Assembly (NCBI GenBank): GCA_947359465.1
Contig: OX375883.1
Location: 94,872,293-94,936,292 of the forward strand
Origin: Metellina segmentata
Lineage: Eukaryota > Arthropoda > Arachnida > Araneae > Tetragnathidae
Length of the DNA: 64,000 nucleotides
Direction: 5' to 3'
Part shown: positions 1 through 12,079 of the stretch, one piece after another
Position numbering within the stretch: the stretch's first letter is position 1
Layout: every line of letters begins with the position of its first letter
Notes under the pieces: model-generated
The model's input: only the letters and a program-made list of their open reading frames with translations
Told to the model about the DNA's origin: nothing
The model's database searches: none
Translations under genes and position numbers: made by a program

Positions 1-148
1 ATGTGGGGAGAGTGTTTTGTGTGAAGTATTCCCATAGAAATTAACGTGCAGCCGAGCGAAATGGGAGGGGTCTTTGTAATTTCAAAGCTCCCAATCCAAG
101 TTCTCAGGCGATGTAATTTCTAAGGGAATGAAAAGGTATTTGACTGAG
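1..148 (+). repeat. Representative satellite monomer
   Basis: First full unit, used here as phase reference. In order it holds ATGTGGGGAGAGTG, the right dyad arm ATTCCCATAGAAATTA (33-48), a CpG cluster (ACGTG, CCGAG, AGCGA), the stem TGGGAG..CTTTG-TAATTT-CAAAG-CTCCCA, a fourth CpG in GGCGATG, and the left arm TAATTTCTAAGGGAAT of the next dyad. Common variants across the array are TAAGGG versus TATGGG versus CATGGG in the left arm, GTGTTTT versus GTATTTT, GAGCG versus GAGTG or GAGCA, and CCGAG versus CCTAG or CCGACC. This copy has the rarer GTGCAGCC in place of GTGCTGCC. Confidence 0.97.
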
Positions 149-2890
149 ATGTGGGGACAGTGTTTTGTGTGAAGTATTCCCATAGAAATTACCGTGTTGC
201 CGAGCGAAATGGGAGGGGTCTTTGTAATTTCAAAGCTCCCAATCCAAGTTCTCAGGCGATGTAATTTCTAAGGGAATGAAAAGGTATTTGACTGAGATGT
301 GGGGAGAGTGTTTTGTGTGAAGTATTCCCATAGAAATTAACGTGTTGCCGAGCGAAATGGGAGGGGTCTTTGTAATTTCAAAGCTCCCAATCCAAGTTCT
401 CAGGCGATGTAATTTCTATGGGAATGAAAAGGTATTTGACTGAGATGTGGGGAGAGTGTTTTGTGTGAAGTATTCCCATAGAAATTAACGTGCTGCCGAG
501 CGAAATGGGAGGGGTCTTTGTAATTTCAAAGCTCCTAGTCCAAGTTATCAGGCGATTTAATTTCTAAGGGAATGAAAAGGTATTTGACTGAGATGTGGGG
601 AGAGTGTTTTGTGTAAAGTATTCCCATAGAAATTAACGTGCTGCCGAGCGAAATGGGAGGGGTCTTTGTAATTTCAAAGCTCCCAATCCAAGTTCTCAGG
701 CGATGTAATTTCTATGGGAATGAAAAGGTATTTGACTGAGATGTGGGGAGAGTATTTTGTGTGAAGTATTCCCATAGAAATTAACGTGCTGCCTAGCGAA
801 ATGGGAGGGGTCTTTGTAATTTTAAAGCTCCCAATCCAAGTTCTCAGGCGATGTAATTTCTAAGGGAATGAAAAGGTATTTGACTGAGATGTGGGGAGAG
901 TGTTTTGTGTGAAGTATTCCCATAGAAATTAACGTGCTGCCGAGTGAAATGGGAGGGGTCTTTGTAATTTCAAAGCTCCCAATCCAAGTTCTCAGGCGAT
1001 GTAATTTCTAAGGGAATGAAAAGGTATTTGACTGAGATGTGGGGAGAGTGTTTTGTGTGAAGTATTCCCATAGAAATTAACGTGTTGCCGAGCGAAATGG
1101 GAGGGGTCTTTGTAATTTCAAAGCTTCCAATCCAAGTTCTCAGGCGATGTAATTTCTATGGGAATGAAAAGGTATTTGACTGAGATGTGGGGAGAGTGTT
1201 TTGTGTGAAGTATTCCCATAGAAATTAACGTGCTGCCGAGCGAAATGGGAGGGGTCTTTGTAATTTCAAAGCTCCCAATCCAAGTTCTCAGGCGATGTAA
1301 TTTCCATGGGAATGAAAAGGTATTTGACTGAGATGTGGGGAGAGTGTTTTGTGTAAAGTATTCCCATAGAAATTAACGTGCTGCCGAGCGAAATGGGAGG
1401 GGTCTTTGTAATTTCAAAGCTCTAAATCCAAGTTCTCAGGCGATGTAATTTCTATGGGAATGAAAAGGTATTTGACTGAGATGTGGGGAGAGTATTTTGT
1501 GTGAAGTATTCCCATAGAAATTAACGTGCTGCCTAGCGAAATGGGAGGGGTCTTTGTAATTTCAAAGCTCCCTATCCAAGTTCTCAGGCGATGTAATTTC
1601 TATGGGAATGAAAGGGTATTTGACTGAGATGTGGGGAGAGTGTTTTGTGTGAAGTATTCCCATAGAAATTACGTGCTGCCGAGTGAAATGGGAGGGGTCT
1701 TTGTAATTTCAAAGATCCCAATCCAAGTTCTCAGGCGATGTAATTTCTAAGGGAATGAAAATTATTTGACTGAGATGTGGGGAGAGTATTTTGTGTGAAG
1801 TATTCCCATAGAAATTAACGTGCTGCCGAGCGAAATGGGAGGGGTCTTTGTAATTTCAAAGCTCCCAATCCAAGTTCTTAGGCGATGTAATTTCTAAGGG
1901 AATGAAAAGGTATTTGACTGAGATGTGGGGAGAGTGTTTTGTGTGAAGTATTCCCATAGAAATTAACGTGTTGCCGAGCGAAATGGGAGGGGTCTTTGTA
2001 ATTTCAAAGCTTCCAATCCAAGTTCTCAGGCGATGTAATTTCTATGGGAATGAAAAGGTATTTGACTGAGATGTGGGGAGAGTGTTTTGTGTGAAGTATT
2101 CCCATAGAAATTAACGTGCTGCCGAGCGAAATGGGAGGGGTCTTTGTAATTTCAAAGCTCCCAATCCAAGTTCTCAGGCGATGTAATTTCCATGGGAATG
2201 AAAAGGTATTTGACTGAGATGTGGGGAGAGTGTTTTGTGTAAAGTATTCCCATAGAAATTAACGTGCTGCCGAGCGAAATGGGAGGGGTCTTTGTAATTT
2301 CAAAGCTCCCAATCCAAGTTCTCAGGCGATGTAATTTCTATGGGAATGAAAAGGTATTTGACTGAGATGTGGGGAGAGTATTTTGTGTGAAGTATTCCCA
2401 TAGAAATTAACGTGCTGCCTAGCGAAATGGGAGGGGTCTTTGTAATTTTAAAGCTCCCAATCCAAGTTCTCAGGCGATGTAATTTCTAAGGGAATGAAAA
2501 GGTATTTGACTGAGATGTGGGGAGAGTGTTTTGTGTGAAGTATTCCCATAGAAATTAACGTGCTGCCGACCGAAATGGGAGTCGTCTTTGTAATTTCAAA
2601 GCTCCCAATCCAAGTTCTCAGGCGATGTAATTTCTATGGGAATGAAAAGGTATTTGACTGAGATGTGGGGAGAGTGTTTTGTGTGAAGTATTCCCATAGA
2701 AATTAACGTGCTGCCGAGCGAAATGGGAGGGGTCTTTGTAATTTCAAAGCTCCCAATCCAATTTCTCAGGCGATGTAATTTCTAAGGGAATGAAAATTAT
2801 TTGACTGAGATGTGGGGAGAGTGTTTTGTGTGAAGTATTCCCATAGAAATTAACGTGCTGCCGAGCGAAATGGGAAGGGTCTTTGTAATT

Positions 2891-4174
2891 TCAAAGCTCC
2901 CAATCCAATTTCTCAGGCGATGTAATTTCTATGGGAATGAAAAGGTATTTGACTGAGATGTGGGGAGAGTGTTTTGTGTGAAGTATTCCCATAGAAATGA
3001 ACGTGCTGCCGAGCGAAATGGGAGGGGTATTTGTAATTTCAAAGCTCCCATCCAAGTTCTCAGGCGATGTAATTTCTATGGGAATGAAAAGGTATTTGAC
3101 TGAGATGTGGGTAGAGTGTTTTGTGTGAAGTATTCCCATAGAAATTAACGTGCTGCCGACCGAAATGGGAGGGGTCTTTGTAATTTCAAAGCTCCCAATC
3201 CAAGTTCTCAGGCGATGTAATTTCTAAGGGAATGAAAAGGTATTTGACTGAGATGTGGGGAGAGTGTTTTGTGTGAAGTATTCCCATAGAAATTAACGTG
3301 TTGCCGAGCGAAATGGGAGGGGGCTTTGTAATTTCAAAGCTCCCAATCCAAGTTCTCAGGCGATGTAATTTCTATGGGAATGAAAAGGTATTTGACTGAG
3401 ATGTGGGGAGAGTGTTTTGTGTGAAGTATTCCCATAGAAATTAACGTGCTGCCGAGCGAAATGGGAGGGGTCTTTGTAATTTCAAAGCTCCCAGTCCAAG
3501 TTATCAGGCGATTTAATTTCTAAGGGAATGAAAAGGTATTTGACTGAGTAGTGGTGAGAATGTTTTGTGTGAAGTATTCCCATAGAAATTAACGTGCTGC
3601 CGAGCGAAATGGGAGGGGTCTTTGTAATTTCAAAGCTCCCAATCCAAGTTCTCAGGCGAAGTAATTTCCATGGGAATGAAAAGGTATTTGACTGAGATGT
3701 GGGGAGAGTGTTTTGTGTAAAGTATTCCCATAGAAATTAACGTGCTGCCGAGCGAAATGGGAGGGGTCTTTGTAATTTCAAAGCTCCCAATCCAAGTTCT
3801 CAGGCGATGTAATTTCTATGGGAATGAAAAGGTATTTGACTGAGATGTGGGGAGAGTATTTTGTGTGAAGTATTCCCATAGAAATTAACGTGCTGCCGAG
3901 CGAAATGGGAAGGGTCTTTGTAATTTCAAAGCTCCCAATCCAATTTCTCAGGCGATGTAATTTCTATGGGAATGAAAAGGTATTTGACTGAGATGTGGGG
4001 AGAGTGTTTTGTGTGAAGTATTCCCATAGAAATGAACGTGCTGCCGAGCGAAATGGGAGGGGTATTTGTAATTTCAAAGCTCCCATCCAAGTTCTCAGGC
4101 GATGTAATTTCTATGGGAATGAAAAGGTATTTGACTGAGATGTGGGTAGAGTGTTTTGTGTGAAGTATTCCCAT
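2891..4174. repeat. Nested 1,035-bp (7-monomer) direct repeat
   Basis: A block containing the variant CCCATCC (one A missing, making a 147-bp unit), AAATGAACGTG and GTGGGTAGAG occurs near 2,891 and again at 3,926, offset 1,035 bp. The same pair recurs near 7,474/8,509 and 10,283/11,318, always with the 1,035-bp offset. The pair therefore existed before the larger 4,583- and 2,809-bp duplications copied it. Confidence 0.88.
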
Positions 4175-6611
4175 AGAAATTAACGTGCTGCCGACCGAAA
4201 TGGGAGGGGTCTTTGTAATTTCAAAGCTCCCAATCCAAGTTCTCAGGCGATGTAATTTCTAAGGGAATGAAAAGGTATTTGACTGAGATGTGGGGAGAGT
4301 GTTTTGTGTGAAGTATTCCCATAGAAATTAACGTGTTGCCGAGCGAAATGGGAGGGGGCTTTGTAATTTCAAAGCTCCCAATCCAAGTTCTCAGGCGATG
4401 TAATTTCTATGGGAATGAAAAGGTATTTGACTGAGATGTGGGGAGAGTGTTTTGTGTGAAGTATTCCCATAGAAATTAACGTGTTGCCGAGCGAAATGGG
4501 AGGGGTCTTTGTAATTTCAAAGCTCCCAATCCAAGTTCTCAGGCGATGTAATTTCTATGGGAATGAAAAGGTATTTGACTGAGATGTGGGGAGAGTGTTT
4601 TGTGTGAAGTATTCCCATAGAAATTAACGTGCAGCCGAGCGAAATGGGAGGGGTCTTTGTAATTTCAAAGCTCCCAATCCAAGTTCTCAGGCGATGTAAT
4701 TTCTAAGGGAATGAAAAGGTATTTGACTGAGATGTGGGGACAGTGTTTTGTGTGAAGTATTCCCATAGAAATTACCGTGTTGCCGAGCGAAATGGGAGGG
4801 GTCTTTGTAATTTCAAAGCTCCCAATCCAAGTTCTCAGGCGATGTAATTTCTAAGGGAATGAAAAGGTATTTGACTGAGATGTGGGGAGAGTGTTTTGTG
4901 TGAAGTATTCCCATAGAAATTAACGTGTTGCCGAGCGAAATGGGAGGGGTCTTTGTAATTTCAAAGCTCCCAATCCAAGTTCTCAGGCGATGTAATTTCT
5001 ATGGGAATGAAAAGGTATTTGACTGAGATGTGGGGAGAGTGTTTTGTGTGAAGTATTCCCATAGAAATTAACGTGCTGCCGAGCGAAATGGGAGGGGTCT
5101 TTGTAATTTCAAAGCTCCTAGTCCAAGTTATCAGGCGATTTAATTTCTAAGGGAATGAAAAGGTATTTGACTGAGATGTGGGGAGAGTGTTTTGTGTAAA
5201 GTATTCCCATAGAAATTAACGTGCTGCCGAGCGAAATGGGAGGGGTCTTTGTAATTTCAAAGCTCCCAATCCAAGTTCTCAGGCGATGTAATTTCTATGG
5301 GAATGAAAAGGTATTTGACTGAGATGTGGGGAGAGTATTTTGTGTGAAGTATTCCCATAGAAATTAACGTGCTGCCTAGCGAAATGGGAGGGGTCTTTGT
5401 AATTTTAAAGCTCCCAATCCAAGTTCTCAGGCGATGTAATTTCTAAGGGAATGAAAAGGTATTTGACTGAGATGTGGGGAGAGTGTTTTGTGTGAAGTAT
5501 TCCCATAGAAATTAACGTGCTGCCGAGTGAAATGGGAGGGGTCTTTGTAATTTCAAAGCTCCCAATCCAAGTTCTCAGGCGATGTAATTTCTAAGGGAAT
5601 GAAAAGGTATTTGACTGAGATGTGGGGAGAGTGTTTTGTGTGAAGTATTCCCATAGAAATTAACGTGTTGCCGAGCGAAATGGGAGGGGTCTTTGTAATT
5701 TCAAAGCTTCCAATCCAAGTTCTCAGGCGATGTAATTTCTATGGGAATGAAAAGGTATTTGACTGAGATGTGGGGAGAGTGTTTTGTGTGAAGTATTCCC
5801 ATAGAAATTAACGTGCTGCCGAGCGAAATGGGAGGGGTCTTTGTAATTTCAAAGCTCCCAATCCAAGTTCTCAGGCGATGTAATTTCCATGGGAATGAAA
5901 AGGTATTTGACTGAGATGTGGGGAGAGTGTTTTGTGTAAAGTATTCCCATAGAAATTAACGTGCTGCCGAGCGAAATGGGAGGGGTCTTTGTAATTTCAA
6001 AGCTCTAAATCCAAGTTCTCAGGCGATGTAATTTCTATGGGAATGAAAAGGTATTTGACTGAGATGTGGGGAGAGTATTTTGTGTGAAGTATTCCCATAG
6101 AAATTAACGTGCTGCCTAGCGAAATGGGAGGGGTCTTTGTAATTTCAAAGCTCCCTATCCAAGTTCTCAGGCGATGTAATTTCTATGGGAATGAAAGGGT
6201 ATTTGACTGAGATGTGGGGAGAGTGTTTTGTGTGAAGTATTCCCATAGAAATTACGTGCTGCCGAGTGAAATGGGAGGGGTCTTTGTAATTTCAAAGATC
6301 CCAATCCAAGTTCTCAGGCGATGTAATTTCTAAGGGAATGAAAATTATTTGACTGAGATGTGGGGAGAGTATTTTGTGTGAAGTATTCCCATAGAAATTA
6401 ACGTGCTGCCGAGCGAAATGGGAGGGGTCTTTGTAATTTCAAAGCTCCCAATCCAAGTTCTTAGGCGATGTAATTTCTAAGGGAATGAAAAGGTATTTGA
6501 CTGAGATGTGGGGAGAGTGTTTTGTGTGAAGTATTCCCATAGAAATTAACGTGTTGCCGAGCGAAATGGGAGGGGTCTTTGTAATTTCAAAGCTTCCAAT
6601 CCAAGTTCTCA

Positions 6612-9600
6612 GGCGATGTAATTTCTATGGGAATGAAAAGGTATTTGACTGAGATGTGGGGAGAGTGTTTTGTGTGAAGTATTCCCATAGAAATTAACGT
6701 GCTGCCGAGCGAAATGGGAGGGGTCTTTGTAATTTCAAAGCTCCCAATCCAAGTTCTCAGGCGATGTAATTTCCATGGGAATGAAAAGGTATTTGACTGA
6801 GATGTGGGGAGAGTGTTTTGTGTAAAGTATTCCCATAGAAATTAACGTGCTGCCGAGCGAAATGGGAGGGGTCTTTGTAATTTCAAAGCTCCCAATCCAA
6901 GTTCTCAGGCGATGTAATTTCTATGGGAATGAAAAGGTATTTGACTGAGATGTGGGGAGAGTATTTTGTGTGAAGTATTCCCATAGAAATTAACGTGCTG
7001 CCTAGCGAAATGGGAGGGGTCTTTGTAATTTTAAAGCTCCCAATCCAAGTTCTCAGGCGATGTAATTTCTAAGGGAATGAAAAGGTATTTGACTGAGATG
7101 TGGGGAGAGTGTTTTGTGTGAAGTATTCCCATAGAAATTAACGTGCTGCCGACCGAAATGGGAGTCGTCTTTGTAATTTCAAAGCTCCCAATCCAAGTTC
7201 TCAGGCGATGTAATTTCTATGGGAATGAAAAGGTATTTGACTGAGATGTGGGGAGAGTGTTTTGTGTGAAGTATTCCCATAGAAATTAACGTGCTGCCGA
7301 GCGAAATGGGAGGGGTCTTTGTAATTTCAAAGCTCCCAATCCAATTTCTCAGGCGATGTAATTTCTAAGGGAATGAAAATTATTTGACTGAGATGTGGGG
7401 AGAGTGTTTTGTGTGAAGTATTCCCATAGAAATTAACGTGCTGCCGAGCGAAATGGGAAGGGTCTTTGTAATTTCAAAGCTCCCAATCCAATTTCTCAGG
7501 CGATGTAATTTCTATGGGAATGAAAAGGTATTTGACTGAGATGTGGGGAGAGTGTTTTGTGTGAAGTATTCCCATAGAAATGAACGTGCTGCCGAGCGAA
7601 ATGGGAGGGGTATTTGTAATTTCAAAGCTCCCATCCAAGTTCTCAGGCGATGTAATTTCTATGGGAATGAAAAGGTATTTGACTGAGATGTGGGTAGAGT
7701 GTTTTGTGTGAAGTATTCCCATAGAAATTAACGTGCTGCCGACCGAAATGGGAGGGGTCTTTGTAATTTCAAAGCTCCCAATCCAAGTTCTCAGGCGATG
7801 TAATTTCTAAGGGAATGAAAAGGTATTTGACTGAGATGTGGGGAGAGTGTTTTGTGTGAAGTATTCCCATAGAAATTAACGTGTTGCCGAGCGAAATGGG
7901 AGGGGGCTTTGTAATTTCAAAGCTCCCAATCCAAGTTCTCAGGCGATGTAATTTCTATGGGAATGAAAAGGTATTTGACTGAGATGTGGGGAGAGTGTTT
8001 TGTGTGAAGTATTCCCATAGAAATTAACGTGCTGCCGAGCGAAATGGGAGGGGTCTTTGTAATTTCAAAGCTCCCAGTCCAAGTTATCAGGCGATTTAAT
8101 TTCTAAGGGAATGAAAAGGTATTTGACTGAGTAGTGGTGAGAATGTTTTGTGTGAAGTATTCCCATAGAAATTAACGTGCTGCCGAGCGAAATGGGAGGG
8201 GTCTTTGTAATTTCAAAGCTCCCAATCCAAGTTCTCAGGCGAAGTAATTTCCATGGGAATGAAAAGGTATTTGACTGAGATGTGGGGAGAGTGTTTTGTG
8301 TAAAGTATTCCCATAGAAATTAACGTGCTGCCGAGCGAAATGGGAGGGGTCTTTGTAATTTCAAAGCTCCCAATCCAAGTTCTCAGGCGATGTAATTTCT
8401 ATGGGAATGAAAAGGTATTTGACTGAGATGTGGGGAGAGTATTTTGTGTGAAGTATTCCCATAGAAATTAACGTGCTGCCGAGCGAAATGGGAAGGGTCT
8501 TTGTAATTTCAAAGCTCCCAATCCAATTTCTCAGGCGATGTAATTTCTATGGGAATGAAAAGGTATTTGACTGAGATGTGGGGAGAGTGTTTTGTGTGAA
8601 GTATTCCCATAGAAATGAACGTGCTGCCGAGCGAAATGGGAGGGGTATTTGTAATTTCAAAGCTCCCATCCAAGTTCTCAGGCGATGTAATTTCTATGGG
8701 AATGAAAAGGTATTTGACTGAGATGTGGGTAGAGTGTTTTGTGTGAAGTATTCCCATAGAAATTAACGTGCTGCCGACCGAAATGGGAGGGGTCTTTGTA
8801 ATTTCAAAGCTCCCAATCCAAGTTCTCAGGCGATGTAATTTCTAAGGGAATGAAAAGGTATTTGACTGAGATGTGGGGAGAGTGTTTTGTGTGAAGTATT
8901 CCCATAGAAATTAACGTGTTGCCGAGCGAAATGGGAGGGGGCTTTGTAATTTCAAAGCTCCCAATCCAAGTTCTCAGGCGATGTAATTTCTATGGGAATG
9001 AAAAGGTATTTGACTGAGATGTGGGGAGAGTGTTTTGTGTGAAGTATTCCCATAGAAATTAACGTGCTGCCGAGCGAAATGGGAGGGGTCTTTGTAATTT
9101 CAAAGCTCCCAGTCCAAGTTATCAGGCGATTTAATTTCTAAGGGAATGAAAAGGTATTTGACTGAGTAGTGGTGAGAATGTTTTGTGTGAAGTATTCCCA
9201 TAGAAATTAACGTGCTGCCGAGCGAAATGGGAGGGGTCTTTGTAATTTCAAAGCTCCCAATCCAAGTTCTCAGGCGATGTAATTTCTATGGGAATGAAAA
9301 GGTATTTGACTGAGATGTGGGGAGAGTATTTTGTGTGAAGTATTCCCATAGAAATTAACGTGCTGCCGAGCGAAATGGGAAGGGTCTTTGTAATTTCAAA
9401 GCTCCCAATCCAATTTCTCAGGCGATGTAATTTCTATGGGAATGAAAAGGTATTTGACTGAGATGTGGGGAGAGTGTTTTGTGTGAAGTATTCCCATAGA
9501 AATTAACGTGCTGCCGAGCGAAATGGGAGGGGTCTTTGTAATTTCAAAGCTCCCAATCCAAGTTCTCAGGCGATGTAATTTCCATGGGAATGAAAAGGTA

Positions 9601-12079
9601 TTTGACTGAGATGTGGGGAGAGTGTTTTGTGTAAAGTATTCCCATAGAAATTAACGTGCTGCCGAGCGAAATGGGAGGGGTCTTTGTAATTTCAAAGCTC
9701 CCAATCCAAGTTCTCAGGCGATGTAATTTCTATGGGAATGAAAAGGTATTTGACTGAGATGTGGGGAGAGTATTTTGTGTGAAGTATTCCCATAGAAATT
9801 AACGTGCTGCCTAGCGAAATGGGAGGGGTCTTTGTAATTTTAAAGCTCCCAATCCAAGTTCTCAGGCGATGTAATTTCTAAGGGAATGAAAAGGTATTTG
9901 ACTGAGATGTGGGGAGAGTGTTTTGTGTGAAGTATTCCCATAGAAATTAACGTGCTGCCGACCGAAATGGGAGTCGTCTTTGTAATTTCAAAGCTCCCAA
10001 TCCAAGTTCTCAGGCGATGTAATTTCTATGGGAATGAAAAGGTATTTGACTGAGATGTGGGGAGAGTGTTTTGTGTGAAGTATTCCCATAGAAATTAACG
10101 TGCTGCCGAGCGAAATGGGAGGGGTCTTTGTAATTTCAAAGCTCCCAATCCAATTTCTCAGGCGATGTAATTTCTAAGGGAATGAAAATTATTTGACTGA
10201 GATGTGGGGAGAGTGTTTTGTGTGAAGTATTCCCATAGAAATTAACGTGCTGCCGAGCGAAATGGGAAGGGTCTTTGTAATTTCAAAGCTCCCAATCCAA
10301 TTTCTCAGGCGATGTAATTTCTATGGGAATGAAAAGGTATTTGACTGAGATGTGGGGAGAGTGTTTTGTGTGAAGTATTCCCATAGAAATGAACGTGCTG
10401 CCGAGCGAAATGGGAGGGGTATTTGTAATTTCAAAGCTCCCATCCAAGTTCTCAGGCGATGTAATTTCTATGGGAATGAAAAGGTATTTGACTGAGATGT
10501 GGGTAGAGTGTTTTGTGTGAAGTATTCCCATAGAAATTAACGTGCTGCCGACCGAAATGGGAGGGGTCTTTGTAATTTCAAAGCTCCCAATCCAAGTTCT
10601 CAGGCGATGTAATTTCTAAGGGAATGAAAAGGTATTTGACTGAGATGTGGGGAGAGTGTTTTGTGTGAAGTATTCCCATAGAAATTAACGTGTTGCCGAG
10701 CGAAATGGGAGGGGGCTTTGTAATTTCAAAGCTCCCAATCCAAGTTCTCAGGCGATGTAATTTCTATGGGAATGAAAAGGTATTTGACTGAGATGTGGGG
10801 AGAGTGTTTTGTGTGAAGTATTCCCATAGAAATTAACGTGCTGCCGAGCGAAATGGGAGGGGTCTTTGTAATTTCAAAGCTCCCAGTCCAAGTTATCAGG
10901 CGATTTAATTTCTAAGGGAATGAAAAGGTATTTGACTGAGTAGTGGTGAGAATGTTTTGTGTGAAGTATTCCCATAGAAATTAACGTGCTGCCGAGCGAA
11001 ATGGGAGGGGTCTTTGTAATTTCAAAGCTCCCAATCCAAGTTCTCAGGCGAAGTAATTTCCATGGGAATGAAAAGGTATTTGACTGAGATGTGGGGAGAG
11101 TGTTTTGTGTAAAGTATTCCCATAGAAATTAACGTGCTGCCGAGCGAAATGGGAGGGGTCTTTGTAATTTCAAAGCTCCCAATCCAAGTTCTCAGGCGAT
11201 GTAATTTCTATGGGAATGAAAAGGTATTTGACTGAGATGTGGGGAGAGTATTTTGTGTGAAGTATTCCCATAGAAATTAACGTGCTGCCGAGCGAAATGG
11301 GAAGGGTCTTTGTAATTTCAAAGCTCCCAATCCAATTTCTCAGGCGATGTAATTTCTATGGGAATGAAAAGGTATTTGACTGAGATGTGGGGAGAGTGTT
11401 TTGTGTGAAGTATTCCCATAGAAATGAACGTGCTGCCGAGCGAAATGGGAGGGGTATTTGTAATTTCAAAGCTCCCATCCAAGTTCTCAGGCGATGTAAT
11501 TTCTATGGGAATGAAAAGGTATTTGACTGAGATGTGGGTAGAGTGTTTTGTGTGAAGTATTCCCATAGAAATTAACGTGCTGCCGACCGAAATGGGAGGG
11601 GTCTTTGTAATTTCAAAGCTCCCAATCCAAGTTCTCAGGCGATGTAATTTCTAAGGGAATGAAAAGGTATTTGACTGAGATGTGGGGAGAGTGTTTTGTG
11701 TGAAGTATTCCCATAGAAATTAACGTGTTGCCGAGCGAAATGGGAGGGGGCTTTGTAATTTCAAAGCTCCCAATCCAAGTTCTCAGGCGATGTAATTTCT
11801 ATGGGAATGAAAAGGTATTTGACTGAGATGTGGGGAGAGTGTTTTGTGTGAAGTATTCCCATAGAAATTAACGTGCTGCCGAGCGAAATGGGAGGGGTCT
11901 TTGTAATTTCAAAGCTCCCAGTCCAAGTTATCAGGCGATTTAATTTCTAAGGGAATGAAAAGGTATTTGACTGAGTAGTGGTGAGAATGTTTTGTGTGAA
12001 GTATTCCCATAGAAATTAACGTGCTGCCGAGCGAAATGGGAGGGGTCTTTGTAATTTCAAAGCTCCCAATCCAAGTTCT
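6612..12079. repeat. Duplication, offset 2,809 bp (19 monomers)
   Basis: Markers in 6,612-9,270 reappear at 9,421-12,079: TTCCATGGGA at 6,771 and 9,580, the paired 147-bp variant blocks at 7,474/8,509 and 10,283/11,318, and GAGTAGTGGTGAG at about 8,129 and 10,938. Similarity ends near 9,270/12,079, where TATGGG in one copy faces CATGGG with GCGAAGTAA in the other. The interval 9,271-9,420 between copies is one monomer. Confidence 0.82.

Larger units (their letters stand above)
1..9065. repeat. Tandem duplication, period 4,583 bp (31 monomers)
   Basis: The segment 1-4,482 recurs at 4,584-9,065. Single-copy markers are offset by exactly 4,583: GTGCAGCC at 46 and 4,629, GACCGAAATGGGAGTCG near 2,569 and 7,152, and the 147-bp variant units that start the blocks near 2,891 and 7,474. 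The match stops at 9,066, where GTGCTGCC replaces GTGTTGCC of the first copy. No difference was noticed by eye in the compared markers. The left end of the first copy lies outside the window. Confidence 0.9.
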
